Counted from the first letter of the stretch, positions 7,113 to 15,565 are shown. The stretch: 64,000 bases of DNA from DATARH01 sp963734125 (GCA_963734125.1 CAVTGB010000049.1:53271-117270); one strand, 5' to 3'. Notes: generated by a model from the sequence alone, not told the origin. Numbers and translations are program-made.

Positions 7113-9099
7113 ATGCTCAACACCCCTCCACCGGCCGCCGAGTTTGATCGCCCGGAGACCCCGGGCGCCGGCGCTTCGTCTAGCGGCCTGGGGACCCTGG
7201 CGGTCGGCGTCATCACCGTTGCGGCGCTCTACCTCGGGCGGGAAGTCACTGTCCCGATGGCCCTCGCGGTCCTCCTGAGCTTTGCCCTCGGACCGCCGGT
7301 GCTGCTGCTGCGGCACTGGTACGTCAATCGCGTGGTTGCCGTTATCGCCGTGGTCGTGCTCGCCTTTACCGTGATCATCGGCGTTACCGTGTTGATCGGC
7401 AGCCAACTCGAGCGCCTGGCCGAGAACCTGCCCCAATACCAAACCAACATCACCGAGAAGATCCGTTCGCTGCGGGAGACGACAGCCAAGAGCGGAGTTA
7501 TCAGCCGCGCCGCGACGATGCTGAGCAAACTCGGCACCGAGATCACCGAGCCCAATCAGAGACCGGGCGAGAAACCGGTCGAGAAACCGGGCCGGACGGC
7601 AGCGCATCGGCCGGGCGCCCTCGCACCCGATACCGCGCAACGGCAGCCGGTGCTGGTCGAGATCCGCCCGTCCGACGCGACCCCGATCCAGCTGATCCTG
7701 CAGGTTGTCGGGCCGCTCCTCCAGCCGCTGGCGACGGCCGGCATCGTCGTCGTCTTTGTCATCTTCTTTCTGCTGCAACGGCAGGACCTGCGCGACCGCT
7801 TTATTCGGCTCGCCGGTGCGCGCGATCTACGGCGCACGACCCAGGCGATGGATGACGCCGCCCATCGCCTCAGCCGCTATTTCCTGATGCAGACCGGGAT
7901 CAACGCCAGCTTGGGCGTATTGGTCGGCACCGGGCTGTGGCTGATCGGGGTGCCGAACCCGGCGCTCTGGGGCATCCTCACGATGCTCTTGCGCTTCGTC
8001 CCCTATATCGGCCCGGTGATCGCCGCGGCATTTCCGGCAGCCCTCGCCATCGCGGTCGATCCGGGATGGTCGATGCTACTGTGGGTCTGCGCGCTGTTCG
8101 CGGTTACCGAGGTGACCACCGGCCAGGTGATCGAGCCCTGGCTCTACGGCCACAGCACCGGGCTTTCCGGCCTCGCGGTGGTGGTCGCGGCCGGGTTCTG
8201 GACGTTGCTGTGGGGGCCGGTCGGGCTCCTCCTGTCGACGCCCTTGACGATGTGCCTGGTGGTGCTCGGGCGGCATGTCGAGCATTTCCAGTTCCTCGAG
8301 GTGTTGCTCGGCGACCGGCCGCCACTGGCGCCGGAGGAGAGTTTTTATCAACGGCTGCTCGCCGGCGACCCTGACGAAGCGGCGCATCAAGCCGAAGGGT
8401 TCCTCAAGCACCACCCGCTATCCGCCTATTATGACGAGGTCGCGATCAGGGGGCTGGCGCTGGCCCAGCTCGACGTCAATCGGGGGATGCTCGATCACGC
8501 GCACCGGGTGCGGGTCAAGGAAGCCGTCGAATGGGTCATCGACGACCTTTCGGGGCATGGCGAAGAAGAGGCGGCCATCCCCGGACCGGATGCACCCGAG
8601 GGGGAGGCGCCATCGCCGGTTCTCTCGCCCGACGAACTTGCGCCCAGCTGGCGGGAGAAGCCGGTGCTCTGCATCGCCGGTCGCGGATCGCTCGACGAGG
8701 CGGCCGCGGCGATGCTGGCGCAACTCCTGGAGAGCCGCGGGATCGGCGCCCGCGTGGTGCCCTCGGACGCGGTTTCGGTCGCCAACCTCGCGCACCTCGA
8801 TGTCGCCGGCGTACAGCTGGCGTGCCTCTCCTACCTCGAACCCGGCAGCTTCACCAATCCCCGCTACCTGGCCCGCCGGCTGCGGCGCCGGCTGCCGCGG
8901 GCGACGATCGTCGCCGGGTTCTGGACGCTGACGGCCGAGGAGGTGGCCGGCCGGGATGCGCTCGCCGCGACCCACGCCGATTGCGTCGTCACCTCGCTGC
9001 GTGAGGCCGTGGACGAAGACCGTCGCCATCGCGCAACGAGCCGCCCACGCCGATCTCGTCGCCGGTACAGTTTACGCCGCCGCCGTCGCGCCGTTCTGA
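7113..9099 (+). CDS. AI-2E family transporter with C-terminal cytoplasmic domain, one frame break
   Basis: About 660 residues. Helices at 29-50 and 52-100, a large insert ending near 190, then the family core: 'GIVVVFVIFFLLQRQDLRDR', 'VPNPALWGILTMLLRFVPYI', 'GPVIAAAFPAALAIAVDPGW' and 'QVIEPWLYGHSTGLS'. The family contains the proposed AI-2 exporter TqsA and Na+/H+ antiporters, so the substrate is open. Residues from about 515 form a soluble domain ('EKPVLCIAGRGSLDEAAAAM'). One extra base near 9013 throws the frame into the next gene. Restoring it gives 'TKTVAIAQRAAHADLVAGTV' and a stop at 9097-9099. Confidence 0.85.
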
Positions 9100-9200
9100 G
9101 GGCGCGCGATCAAGCGAGGGTCCGGCCGGGTGCTTTGGGCTTGTCTGCGGCGGGCTGTGGTCTATTGAATGGGGGGCTGCTTTGGCGAAGGAGCCGTGCC

Positions 9201-10424
9201 GTGACCCCTGTTTCCGCGCGCAACATCGAATTTGTCGGGCACTCGGACCAGGGCGGTCGCGGCGACGGTGTCCAGGTCATGGTCCACAAGGGTCACGCCT
9301 TCGTCGGGCATATGTTTTCGGACGGCTTTACGGTCACCGACGTGGGTGATCCCAGGCGCCCGCGCCCGGTCAACTTTGTCGCGGCGCCGCCCAACACACG
9401 GGCCTTTCATCTGCAGACCCACGGCGATCTCCTGCTGACCGTCAATTCCCCGAACATCTGGGTGATGCAAGGCTACAGCGACCCTAACGACTACTTCAAA
9501 GCCTCGATCACCGACACCTTTACCAAGCGCGACAAGGCGTTCAGCGCGGGGTTGCGGGTGTGGGACATCGCCAACCCGGCGGCGCCGCGCGAGATCGCCT
9601 TTATGCCGGTCGACGGGCTCGGCCTCCATCGCCTCTGGTATGTCGGCGGGCGCTATGCCTATGCGTCCTGCCATTGGCAGGGCTTTACCGACCATATCCT
9701 GGCGATCATCGACATGCAGGAGCCGACCCGGCCGGAGGTGGTCGGGCGCTGGTGGCTGCCCGGGATGCACGCCGCGGGCGGCGAGACCCCGGGCTGGACC
9801 GGCAAACGCTATGCGCTGCATCACGCGATCGTCGCCGGCAATCTGGCCTATGCCGCGTGGCGCGACGGCGGGCTGACGATCCTCGATGTCGCCGATCCGA
9901 GCGCGCCCAAGCTGCTGGCGCACCGCAACTGGTCGCCGCCATTCGGTGGCGGCACCCACACGCCGCTGCCGCTACCCGACCGCAACCTCGCCGTCTTCGC
10001 CGACGAAGGCAATCTCGACGATTGCGCCAACGGCATCCAGCGCTGCTGGGTGTTCGATGTGAGGGAGCCCACGAACCCGGTGCAGATCGCCGCCTTCCCG
10101 ACTCCGGCCGAGGAGGATTACTGCAGGAAGGGCGCCAAGTTCGGCCCGCATAACCTCCACGAAAATCGCCCGGGTTCGTTCCAAAGCTCGGAACTGATCT
10201 TTGCGACCTACCAGAACGCCGGGGTCCGCGTCTTCAACATCAAGGATCCGTTTGCCCCGCGCGAGGTCGCGCATTTCGTCCCGCCCGCACCCGAGAAGAT
10301 CGTCGACCCGCGGCCCAACCGCCCGCGTGTCATCCAGACGAACGATGTGTATGTAGCGCCCGATGGCCTCATGTACCTGACCGACGTCAATGACGGGCTG
10401 ACGATCCTCCAATACAAGGGATGA
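9201..10424 (+). CDS. LVIVD-repeat (beta-propeller-like) protein
   Basis: 407 residues from GTG 9201, preceded by GAAGGAG (9186-9192). Repeats of the type 'GLRVWDIANPAAPREIAFM', 'GLTILDVADPSAPKLLA', 'VFDVREPTNPVQIAAFP' and 'GVRVFNIKDPFAPREVAHF' are LVIVD motifs, expected to build propeller blades. It ends 'LYLTDVNDGLTILQYKG'-like. No signal peptide or membrane segment, so it should be cytoplasmic. Only the frame break at about 9013 makes this gene look fused to the AI-2E gene. No enzymatic role is known for the repeat. Confidence 0.8.
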   Translation: MTPVSARNIEFVGHSDQGGRGDGVQVMVHKGHAFVGHMFSDGFTVTDVGDPRRPRPVNFVAAPPNTRAFHLQTHGDLLLTVNSPNIWVMQGYSDPNDYFKASITDTFTKRDKAFSAGLRVWDIANPAAPREIAFMPVDGLGLHRLWYVGGRYAYASCHWQGFTDHILAIIDMQEPTRPEVVGRWWLPGMHAAGGETPGWTGKRYALHHAIVAGNLAYAAWRDGGLTILDVADPSAPKLLAHRNWSPPFGGGTHTPLPLPDRNLAVFADEGNLDDCANGIQRCWVFDVREPTNPVQIAAFPTPAEEDYCRKGAKFGPHNLHENRPGSFQSSELIFATYQNAGVRVFNIKDPFAPREVAHFVPPAPEKIVDPRPNRPRVIQTNDVYVAPDGLMYLTDVNDGLTILQYKG

Positions 10425-10519
10425 CGACGCTTCATGGCCCGCCTCGCGCGCAAGGGGGCTTTGCGCTGAGATTGCGCTGTTGCCCGACAGTCGGTTGGGT
10501 GTGTAACCTTTTTGCCGCA

Positions 10520-10843
10520 ATGCAAAGCGGTAACGGCATCGACCTGGCAGCGATCCACCAACTGCTGACCGAAGTAGCGCAAACCGTTCGCGGTCACAGC
10601 GAGCGTTTCGAGCAGATTGATCGCCGTTTCGAGCGGATCGATCGCCGGTTTGATCAGGTTGCCGAGGTGCTCAGTGAGCACAGCCGGAAAATCGATGATC
10701 TCGCCTCAGGGCTGCGCGAGCTCCGATCGACGTTGTATCAATACCACGAAGCGGTGGTCGGGCACGGCATGTCGCTGACGCGCCTGGATGAACGGGTCCG
10801 GCGCATCGAGGCCCATCTCCACCTCGATCCAGCGGCAGGCTGA
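10520..10843 (+). CDS. Small coiled-coil protein
   Basis: 107 residues, nearly all helical. A heptad-like run 'ERFEQIDRRFERIDRRFDQV' continues into 'SEHSRKIDDLASGLRELRST' and 'SLTRLDERVRRIEAHL'. Such tandem 'RFE.IDRRF' repeats are common in small bacterial proteins and phage-like fibres and do not define a function. ATG 10520 is the first start close to the helical region; an in-frame ATG at 10421 would overlap the previous stop and add a Cys-rich leader of doubtful reality. Confidence 0.6.
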   Translation: MQSGNGIDLAAIHQLLTEVAQTVRGHSERFEQIDRRFERIDRRFDQVAEVLSEHSRKIDDLASGLRELRSTLYQYHEAVVGHGMSLTRLDERVRRIEAHLHLDPAAG

Positions 10844-10871
10844 AGGGCGCCGAACGGCGGGGACAGAGTTT

Positions 10872-11174
10872 ATGGAGCAAAAACCGGAAACCGAACACGA
10901 GGCTATTTATCGGCGGGTGAAGGAAAAGATCGACAGCGTCCCTCTGGGGGACAGGTATATGGAGCGGGTGCTCGATATGCTGCACGGCCCGGGCTGGAAA
11001 GAACGCGCGATGGCGGCCGGCCCGCTTACCCTCGAATATGGTCGGCGGCTGCGCGAACTGGAAATACGGGTCAGCCGGATCGAACGCCATCTCAGTCCAC
11101 CGCCGCCGCCGCTGGACTGGCCGAAATCGGAGCCGCTGAAGCCGATCGGGCCCTTCAAGCCGAAGGGAAAATAG
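10872..11174 (+). CDS. Hypothetical small protein, Pro/Lys-rich end
   Basis: 100 residues. The N-terminal 75 are helical and charged ('EHEAIYRRVKEKIDSVPLGD', 'RRLRELEIRVSRIERHLSPP'); the end is Pro-rich ('PPPPPLDWPKSEPLKPIGPF'). No domain recognised. ATG 10872 follows a weak purine-rich stretch and lies 28 nt after the coiled-coil gene, so the two could be co-transcribed. It converges on radC, whose stop is 12 nt away. Confidence 0.55.
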   Translation: MEQKPETEHEAIYRRVKEKIDSVPLGDRYMERVLDMLHGPGWKERAMAAGPLTLEYGRRLRELEIRVSRIERHLSPPPPPLDWPKSEPLKPIGPFKPKGK

Positions 11175-11185
11175 CGGCCACTCCC

Positions 11186-11911
11186 CTACAATAACCCCAT
11201 GTCGCGCAGGCTGGTGTGGCGGCCGCGGCCGATGATGACATGGTCGTGGACGGTGACCCCGAGGGGTCCCGCCGCCTTGACGATGTCGCGGGTGACCTGG
11301 ATGTCGGCCTTTGACGGAGTTGGGTCGCCCGAGGGGTGGTTGTGCACCAGGATGAGGGCTGATGCGCTGAGCTCGAGCGCGCGCTTCACGACTTCGCGCG
11401 GGTAGACCGGGGTGTGGTCGATCGTGCCGCGCTGCTGGCGCTCATGCGCGATCAGCATGTTCTTGCGGTCGAGGAAAAGAAGGTGGAACTCCTCGACCTG
11501 GTTATGGGCGATATTGGCGGTGCAATAGTCGATCAGCCGGTCCCACGAGCCGAGCACCGGGCGCTCGCGCAACTCCGCCCGCATCAGCCGCAACGCTGCC
11601 TCGCGCACCGCTTTCACTGCCGCGACGCCGGCGTCACCCAGCCCGGGAAACGCCAAGAGATCGTCGGAATCGGCGCTCAACACTTCGGCGAAGCTGCCGA
11701 AACGGTCGATCAAATCCTTGGCCAACGGCTTGACATCGCCGCGCGGGTTGCCGGCGAAGAGGATCACTTCGAGCAATTCGTAATCGGGCAGATTGTCCGG
11801 TCCACCGGCGATCAGGCGTTGCCGCAGCCGCTGCCGGTGTCCGTAGAAATGCGGGATTGCGCCAGCCATGTCGGAGAGGCCGGGTCGCGTGCGGGGGCCT
11901 TTGCCAGCCAT
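11186..11911 (-). CDS. radC: RadC family protein (JAB/MPN+ domain)
   Basis: 241 residues. N-terminal helix-hairpin-helix-like part ('LPDYELLEVILFAGNPRGDV', 'LLAFPGLGDAGVAAVKAVRE') and a C-terminal JAB metalloprotease-like domain with the full zinc signature 'ILVHNHPSGDPTPSKADIQV' (HxHP...D) plus the distant Glu in the 'FHLLFLDRKN' segment region. RadC was linked to DNA repair in old genetics, but its real activity is unresolved. ATG 11911 overlaps the stop of the upstream enoyl-CoA hydratase as TGATG, indicating translational coupling. Confidence 0.92.
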   Translation of the reverse strand: MAGKGPRTRPGLSDMAGAIPHFYGHRQRLRQRLIAGGPDNLPDYELLEVILFAGNPRGDVKPLAKDLIDRFGSFAEVLSADSDDLLAFPGLGDAGVAAVKAVREAALRLMRAELRERPVLGSWDRLIDYCTANIAHNQVEEFHLLFLDRKNMLIAHERQQRGTIDHTPVYPREVVKRALELSASALILVHNHPSGDPTPSKADIQVTRDIVKAAGPLGVTVHDHVIIGRGRHTSLRDMGLL

Positions 11912-12699
11912 CAGGGCGGCCCCCTTCGCCGCGCCCGCATCTGGGCCAACCGCGCTTCTGCCATTTGCCGCGGCTCGTCGGTCAAGTAGGCCTCGGCGAA
12001 GACGTCGATGCCGCGCGCGACCCCGGCGCTGGCCGACAGATCCTCCCAGTCGCGGATCAGCGCCTTTTGCAGCCGCATCGCCCGCGGGCCGCCGGCAAGG
12101 ATCGGCGCGGCAAAGCGCTCGACCGCGGCGTCGAGCTGATCGGGCGGCGCCACCCTATCGACGAGGCCCCAACCGAGCGCCTCCGCGGCGCCGATCGTCT
12201 CGCCGGTCAACAGGAGCCGCCGGGCGCGGCCGTAACCGATCAGCTGCGGCAAGAGCGCCGCCTCGACCACCGAGGGGATGCCGACCCGCACTTCGGGCAT
12301 GCCGAGAACCGCGCGCTCGCTGGCAACGCGCAGATCGCAGGCGGCCGCCAACTCAAGCCCGGCGCCGAGCGCATAGCCGTCGATGCGGGCGATGACGGGC
12401 ACCCCGAGGCGGCGAAAGCCGTCACAGCACCGGTGCACCAGCATGATGAAATCGCGCGCGCTCTCCGGGTCGAGGGACGCGAGCTCGCCCAAATCGGCGC
12501 CGCCGACGAAAGCCCGCTCGCCGGCGCCGGTCAAAATGACCAGCCGCAACGCGGGGTCGGCTTCGAGCCGCTCGATCGCCTCGACGATCTCGACCATCAG
12601 CGCGCGATTGAGGGTGTTGAGCTTCCGCTCATTGTCGATGGTCAGGCGCGCGATGTGCCCGCCTTCCGGCCGGTCCTCGCGGGCAACGACAACACCCAT
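11911..12699 (-). CDS. Enoyl-CoA hydratase/isomerase family protein
   Basis: 262 residues of the crotonase fold. It carries the oxyanion-hole segments 'GAGERAFVGGADLGELASLD' and 'ARIDGYALGAGLELAAACDL', then 'LGMPEVRVGIPSVVEAALLP', where the second catalytic Glu of hydratases is expected. It ends in the usual Arg-rich helix. Probably acts on an enoyl-CoA in fatty or amino acid breakdown; the exact substrate is open. ATG 12699 gives the family length and has GGAGA upstream; ATG 12741 is an in-frame alternative. It is coupled to radC and divergent from the pyridoxamine-oxidase-like gene. Confidence 0.88.
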   Translation of the reverse strand: MGVVVAREDRPEGGHIARLTIDNERKLNTLNRALMVEIVEAIERLEADPALRLVILTGAGERAFVGGADLGELASLDPESARDFIMLVHRCCDGFRRLGVPVIARIDGYALGAGLELAAACDLRVASERAVLGMPEVRVGIPSVVEAALLPQLIGYGRARRLLLTGETIGAAEALGWGLVDRVAPPDQLDAAVERFAAPILAGGPRAMRLQKALIRDWEDLSASAGVARGIDVFAEAYLTDEPRQMAEARLAQMRARRRGPP

Positions 12700-12771
12700 C
12701 GCGCGCTTCTCCGCCTGGAGGTTTATCCGGCGCTCATGCATACTAAGCGAGGCATGCGACAGGAGGCGAGG

Positions 12772-13383
12772 GTGGAGATCATCGAGGACATTGCCGAGCT
12801 CCGGGAACTCTATGGCGAGCCGGCCGAGCGGGCGAAGAAGAAGCAGCTGCCGCGGCTCGAAAAGCATTCGCGCGCGTTCATCGCCTTGTCGCCGTTTCTG
12901 GTGATCGCCTCGGCCGACCCCGCGGGCCGGGTCGATGCCTCGCCCAAGGGCGACGCACCGGGCTTTGTCCAGGTGCTTGACGACGAGACGCTGCTGATCC
13001 CCGACCGGCTCGGCAACAACCGGGTCGACACGATCGGCAATCTCCTGGCTTCTCCCGGGGTTGGCCTCATTTTTTTCGTGCCTGGATTGCGCGAGACGCT
13101 GCGGGTCAACGGGCGCGCCCGCATCACCACGGACCCCGCGCTCCTCGAACCCTCTTCGGTCAACGGCAAGGCGCCGCGCAGCGGCATCCTCGTCACCGCC
13201 GACGAAGTCTACTTTCACTGCGGCAAAGCGCTGATCCGCTCCGATTTGTGGAACCCGGACAAGCGGATCGCGCAATCCGATTTCCCCTCGCTCGGGCGCA
13301 TCATCACCGAGCAGATCGGCGAGGGTTCGGTCGAGGCGGCGGAGCGCTACACCGAAGAGAGCTACCGCACCCGCCTCTACTGA
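12772..13383 (+). CDS. Pyridoxamine 5'-phosphate oxidase-like FMN-binding protein
   Basis: 203 residues. Split-barrel flavin protein: 'ALSPFLVIASADPAGRVDAS' followed by 'PKGDAPGFVQVLDDETLLIP' and 'LGNNRVDTIGNLLASPGVGL', then 'ETLRVNGRARITTDP' and a C-terminal 'EVYFHCGKALIRSDLWNP'. This matches the subfamily of about 200-residue PPOX-fold proteins rather than true PdxH. GTG 12772 is chosen because AGGAGG (12761-12766) sits 5 nt before it; ATGs at 12736 and 12754 lie upstream of that site. A cytoplasmic oxidoreductase of unknown substrate. Confidence 0.85.
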   Translation: MEIIEDIAELRELYGEPAERAKKKQLPRLEKHSRAFIALSPFLVIASADPAGRVDASPKGDAPGFVQVLDDETLLIPDRLGNNRVDTIGNLLASPGVGLIFFVPGLRETLRVNGRARITTDPALLEPSSVNGKAPRSGILVTADEVYFHCGKALIRSDLWNPDKRIAQSDFPSLGRIITEQIGEGSVEAAERYTEESYRTRLY

Positions 13384-13399
13384 GCGGCGGCGCCGGCAG

Positions 13400-13451
13400 C
13401 CTCTCCCAATCGGTAGAGCAAAGTCGATTCAAGTTCGAATCGCCCCCACCA
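13400..13451 (+). other. tRNA-like scrap (D-arm and T-arm/CCA pieces)
   Basis: 'CTCTCCCAATCGGTAGAGCA' looks like a D-arm (CTCT/AGAG stem), and 'AAGTTCGAATCGCCCCCACC' like a T-loop with acceptor end and CCA. Only ~10 nt separates them, so no anticodon arm fits and the T-stem does not pair properly. This is at most the relic of a tRNA gene and could mark an old integration or deletion point. Confidence 0.35.
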
Positions 13452-13453
13452 CT

Positions 13454-13507
13454 CGTCATGGCCAGGCGTGTCCCGGCCATCCACGTGGATCCCCGGGTCA
13501 AGGCCGC
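13454..13507. repeat. Dispersed REP-like palindrome
   Basis: 'CGTCATGGCCAGGCGTGTCC' ... 'GGATCCCCGGGTCAAGGCC': the GTCATGGCC...CCCGGGTCAAG theme recurs at 17347-17379 and 44538-44565, always between genes. It lies directly beside the broken 3' end of the hydrolase gene. Confidence 0.6.
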
Positions 13508-13528
13508 TGGTGCTTGCGGACGCCGGGA

Positions 13529-13927
13529 ATTGGCGATGTCCTGAATGTTGTAGCCGTTGATCGAGACGAGCCCGCCGTCACGTTCCGGCCATAACGCCGC
13601 GACGATGCAGGCCGCTCGCCCGCCCCAATCGTAGCCGGCCAATATCGGGCTCTTAAGGTCGAGTACATCGATCAGGTCGAGGAGATCGTGGCCGAGCGCG
13701 GCCCGCTGACCTGAGCGGGGCGTCGACGGATTACGAAACCGGGTGGGTCCGTAGCCCCGCAGATAGGGGACGATGACGCGATACCCGGCACCAGCCAGCG
13801 GCGGCGCGACGCCGTCATAGGCATGGATGTCGTCTGGGTAGCCGTGCATCAGCACGACGGGACGGCCGTCTGCCGGGCCGTTCTCCTCGTAAGCGATGTC
13901 GAGGACCGAGGTGCGGGCAGTTCTCAC
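13529..13927 (-). pseudogene. Alpha/beta hydrolase (epoxide hydrolase/dehalogenase-like), 3' truncated
   Basis: About 133 residues of an alpha/beta hydrolase. It starts 'LDIAYEENGPADGRPVVLMH', with the oxyanion 'HGYPDD' segment, 'YRVIVPYLRGYGPTRF', and a nucleophile elbow 'ILAGYDWGGRAACIVAALWP' in which Asp is the nucleophile, as in epoxide hydrolases and haloacetate dehalogenases. Similarity ends at 'GYNIQDIANS'. The cap domain and the catalytic His are replaced by the REP-like repeat and tRNA-like scrap, so it cannot be active. It reads toward the pyridoxamine-oxidase-like gene. Confidence 0.75.
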
Positions 13928-13992
13928 GGTCTAGCCTCAAAGCGGATCGATGCGCTGGTGTTCAAGCCGCCGATGGATAAGCTCCGCTCGTA

Positions 13993-15069
13993 TCAGCAAC
14001 ATAAATCTGCGGTATGGGCGTGGCCGTGGCGATGATGCAGATCGGGATAATGCGGGTGCTTGTGCCGGATCGGAAGATGGTAGTGCCGATGAGTATGAGG
14101 CTCGCCAACGAGATCGCCGGGCGCGTGCGCATGCTGGTGGTGTGCATCATGGGCATGCCGATGCTCGTGCTCCAGAGCCTCGTGTTCGTGCTCGTGCTCG
14201 TGAGCTTCCGACAGGTGTAGGTAAAGTCCAATAACCATCAGGACCCCCGCGCCGATCAGGCGAGCCGTGACTTCTTCTCCGAACATGGCTATCGCCATGA
14301 CTGCACCGATGAACGGTGCTGTTGAGAAGTACGCGCCTGTCCTCGCCGCTCCCAGGTGGCGCAGGGCCAAGACGAACAGCACCAAACTGACCCCATAACC
14401 CAGAAACCCGACCAATGCCGCGCCGCCGAGTGCCGGCATCGAGGGTAGATGGGCACCTATGAACAGGGCCAAGCTGAGATTCACCATGCCGGCCACGAGC
14501 CCTTTGATAAGAGCGATCTGGACCGGATCGGCTGCGCTCAGCTTTCGGGTCAGGTTGTTGTCGATTCCCCAGGCGATGCAGGCACCGGCGACCGCGATTG
14601 CACCCAGTCCGAACCCTCGGGGTCCGCCTTGCCACGACAACAGAACAGCGCCTCCGAGGATCGCCGCCGCTCCAACCAGAAGTCGGCGATCCACATTCTC
14701 TCGGAAGGCCACCCAGGCGATCACCATCGTCGCGAGGCTTTCCAGGTTCAGGAGAAGCGCGGTCGACGAAGCGGCCGTCGTCGTCAACCCGATCATCAGC
14801 AGGACCGGGCCTACCACGCCGCCGCTCAGCACGACGAGCGCAAGCCATCGCAGATCAGCGCGCCGGAGCGGCGCTTCCGCCGAACCCCGCCGTCCCAAAT
14901 GAACTATGCTGAGCCCGATGCCAGAGCCCAGATAGAGTAGACCGGCGAGCAACCACGGGCTGATACCTTCGCCGAGCAGGAGCTTGGCAAACGGTGTGCT
15001 CGCCCCGAACAGGGCGGCGGATGCCAGCGCCAGCGGCGCGCCCGGCCAAGCAAGCAGTGTTCCGCGCAT
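13993..15069 (-). CDS. EamA/DMT family transporter with His-rich C-terminal tail
   Basis: 358 residues. About ten membrane helices in two EamA repeats (from 'GAPLALASAALFGASTPFAK' to 'LIGAGVLMVIGLYLHL'); 'STALLLNLESLATMVIAWVA' and 'ARTGAYFSTAPFIGAVMAIA' are the paired conserved segments. Residues about 289-358 are extraordinarily His-rich ('EHEHEHEALEHEHRHAHDAH', 'DLHHRHGHAHTADLCC') and end in two cysteines. Such a tail could bind or sense Zn, Ni or Co, so the exporter may handle a metal or a metal-bound metabolite; that is inference. The gene is intact within a decayed neighbourhood. Confidence 0.85.
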   Translation of the reverse strand: MRGTLLAWPGAPLALASAALFGASTPFAKLLLGEGISPWLLAGLLYLGSGIGLSIVHLGRRGSAEAPLRRADLRWLALVVLSGGVVGPVLLMIGLTTTAASSTALLLNLESLATMVIAWVAFRENVDRRLLVGAAAILGGAVLLSWQGGPRGFGLGAIAVAGACIAWGIDNNLTRKLSAADPVQIALIKGLVAGMVNLSLALFIGAHLPSMPALGGAALVGFLGYGVSLVLFVLALRHLGAARTGAYFSTAPFIGAVMAIAMFGEEVTARLIGAGVLMVIGLYLHLSEAHEHEHEHEALEHEHRHAHDAHHQHAHAPGDLVGEPHTHRHYHLPIRHKHPHYPDLHHRHGHAHTADLCC

Positions 15070-15148
15070 CGACGAATTCTAAGCGAAGGCTGCTGACTTC
15101 GCGAAGCCGATAAAGGGGGCCTAAATTGACCGAGAGAACGGAGCGGGC

Positions 15149-15396
15149 ATGACCGGGTCGACCACCCTGGGGATCGAGATACCACCTATCGATCCCTTTT
15201 TTTCTGGTGGTCGTGGGTATTCACGTCCTGCTCGGCGTTGTCTGCGTCGTCGTTGGTTCGCTCGCCATGCTAAGCAAGAAGCAACGAGGACGCCATTCGA
15301 GGTTTGGCAACGTCTATTTCTGGTCCCTGTTGGCGGTGTTCACATCAGCGACGTTCCTGTCGATCATCCGCTGGATTTCTCGGAGCGATGTCGGCG
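15149..15396 (+). pseudogene. Small membrane protein (DUF2306-like), 3' truncated
   Basis: ATG 15149 gives 'MTGSTTLGIEIPPIDPFF'. Removing one T from the T7 run at 15197-15203 continues as 'LVVVGIHVLLGVVCVVVGSL', 'AMLSKKQRGRHSRFGNVYFW' and 'SLLAVFTSATFLSIIRWISR'. This is the first two to three helices of a heme-oxygenase-like or DUF2306-type membrane protein, with the basic 'K.gRHsRfGn.YfW' loop. The remaining helices are absent: after about 15396 the sequence belongs to a minus-strand gene. So it carries both a homopolymer frame break and a lost 3' part. Confidence 0.5.
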
Positions 15397-15419
15397 CTGT
15401 CGAGGCAGTGTGCATACCA

Positions 15420-15565
15420 GCATGACCGCCCATCGGCATCTTGCCCTGGACTGCATCATCTGCTGGTGATCCGGCCCCATCGAATGATCGCCGGGGGTCG
15501 CTTTGGCGAGAGCGACGCCTGCCGTCATCAGCACCGATGGCGACGATTTTACGGATGGAAGTCAT
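15420..15565 (-). pseudogene. Met/His-rich exported peptide, truncated and frame-broken
   Basis: On the minus strand from ATG 15565: 'MTSIRKIVAIGA', then in the next frame 'MTAGVALAKATPGDHSMGPD' 'HQQMMQS', then back to 'GKMPMGGHAGMH'. Together these read as a signal peptide followed by a Met/His-rich periplasmic segment, the kind seen in small copper-associated proteins. Both the frame changes and the missing end argue that this copy is broken or badly sequenced. It meets the plus-strand membrane-protein stump near 15400. Confidence 0.4.

Noticed and set aside
7113..9099. Quorum-sensing role from the AI-2E family name
   Set aside because: The family is broad and includes ion antiporters; no AI-2 synthesis or response genes are present.
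14014..14220. Short plus-strand frame rich in Met and Val over the EamA tail
   Set aside because: It is the antisense of the His codons (CAT/CAC read as ATG/GTG), an artefact of the His-rich tail.
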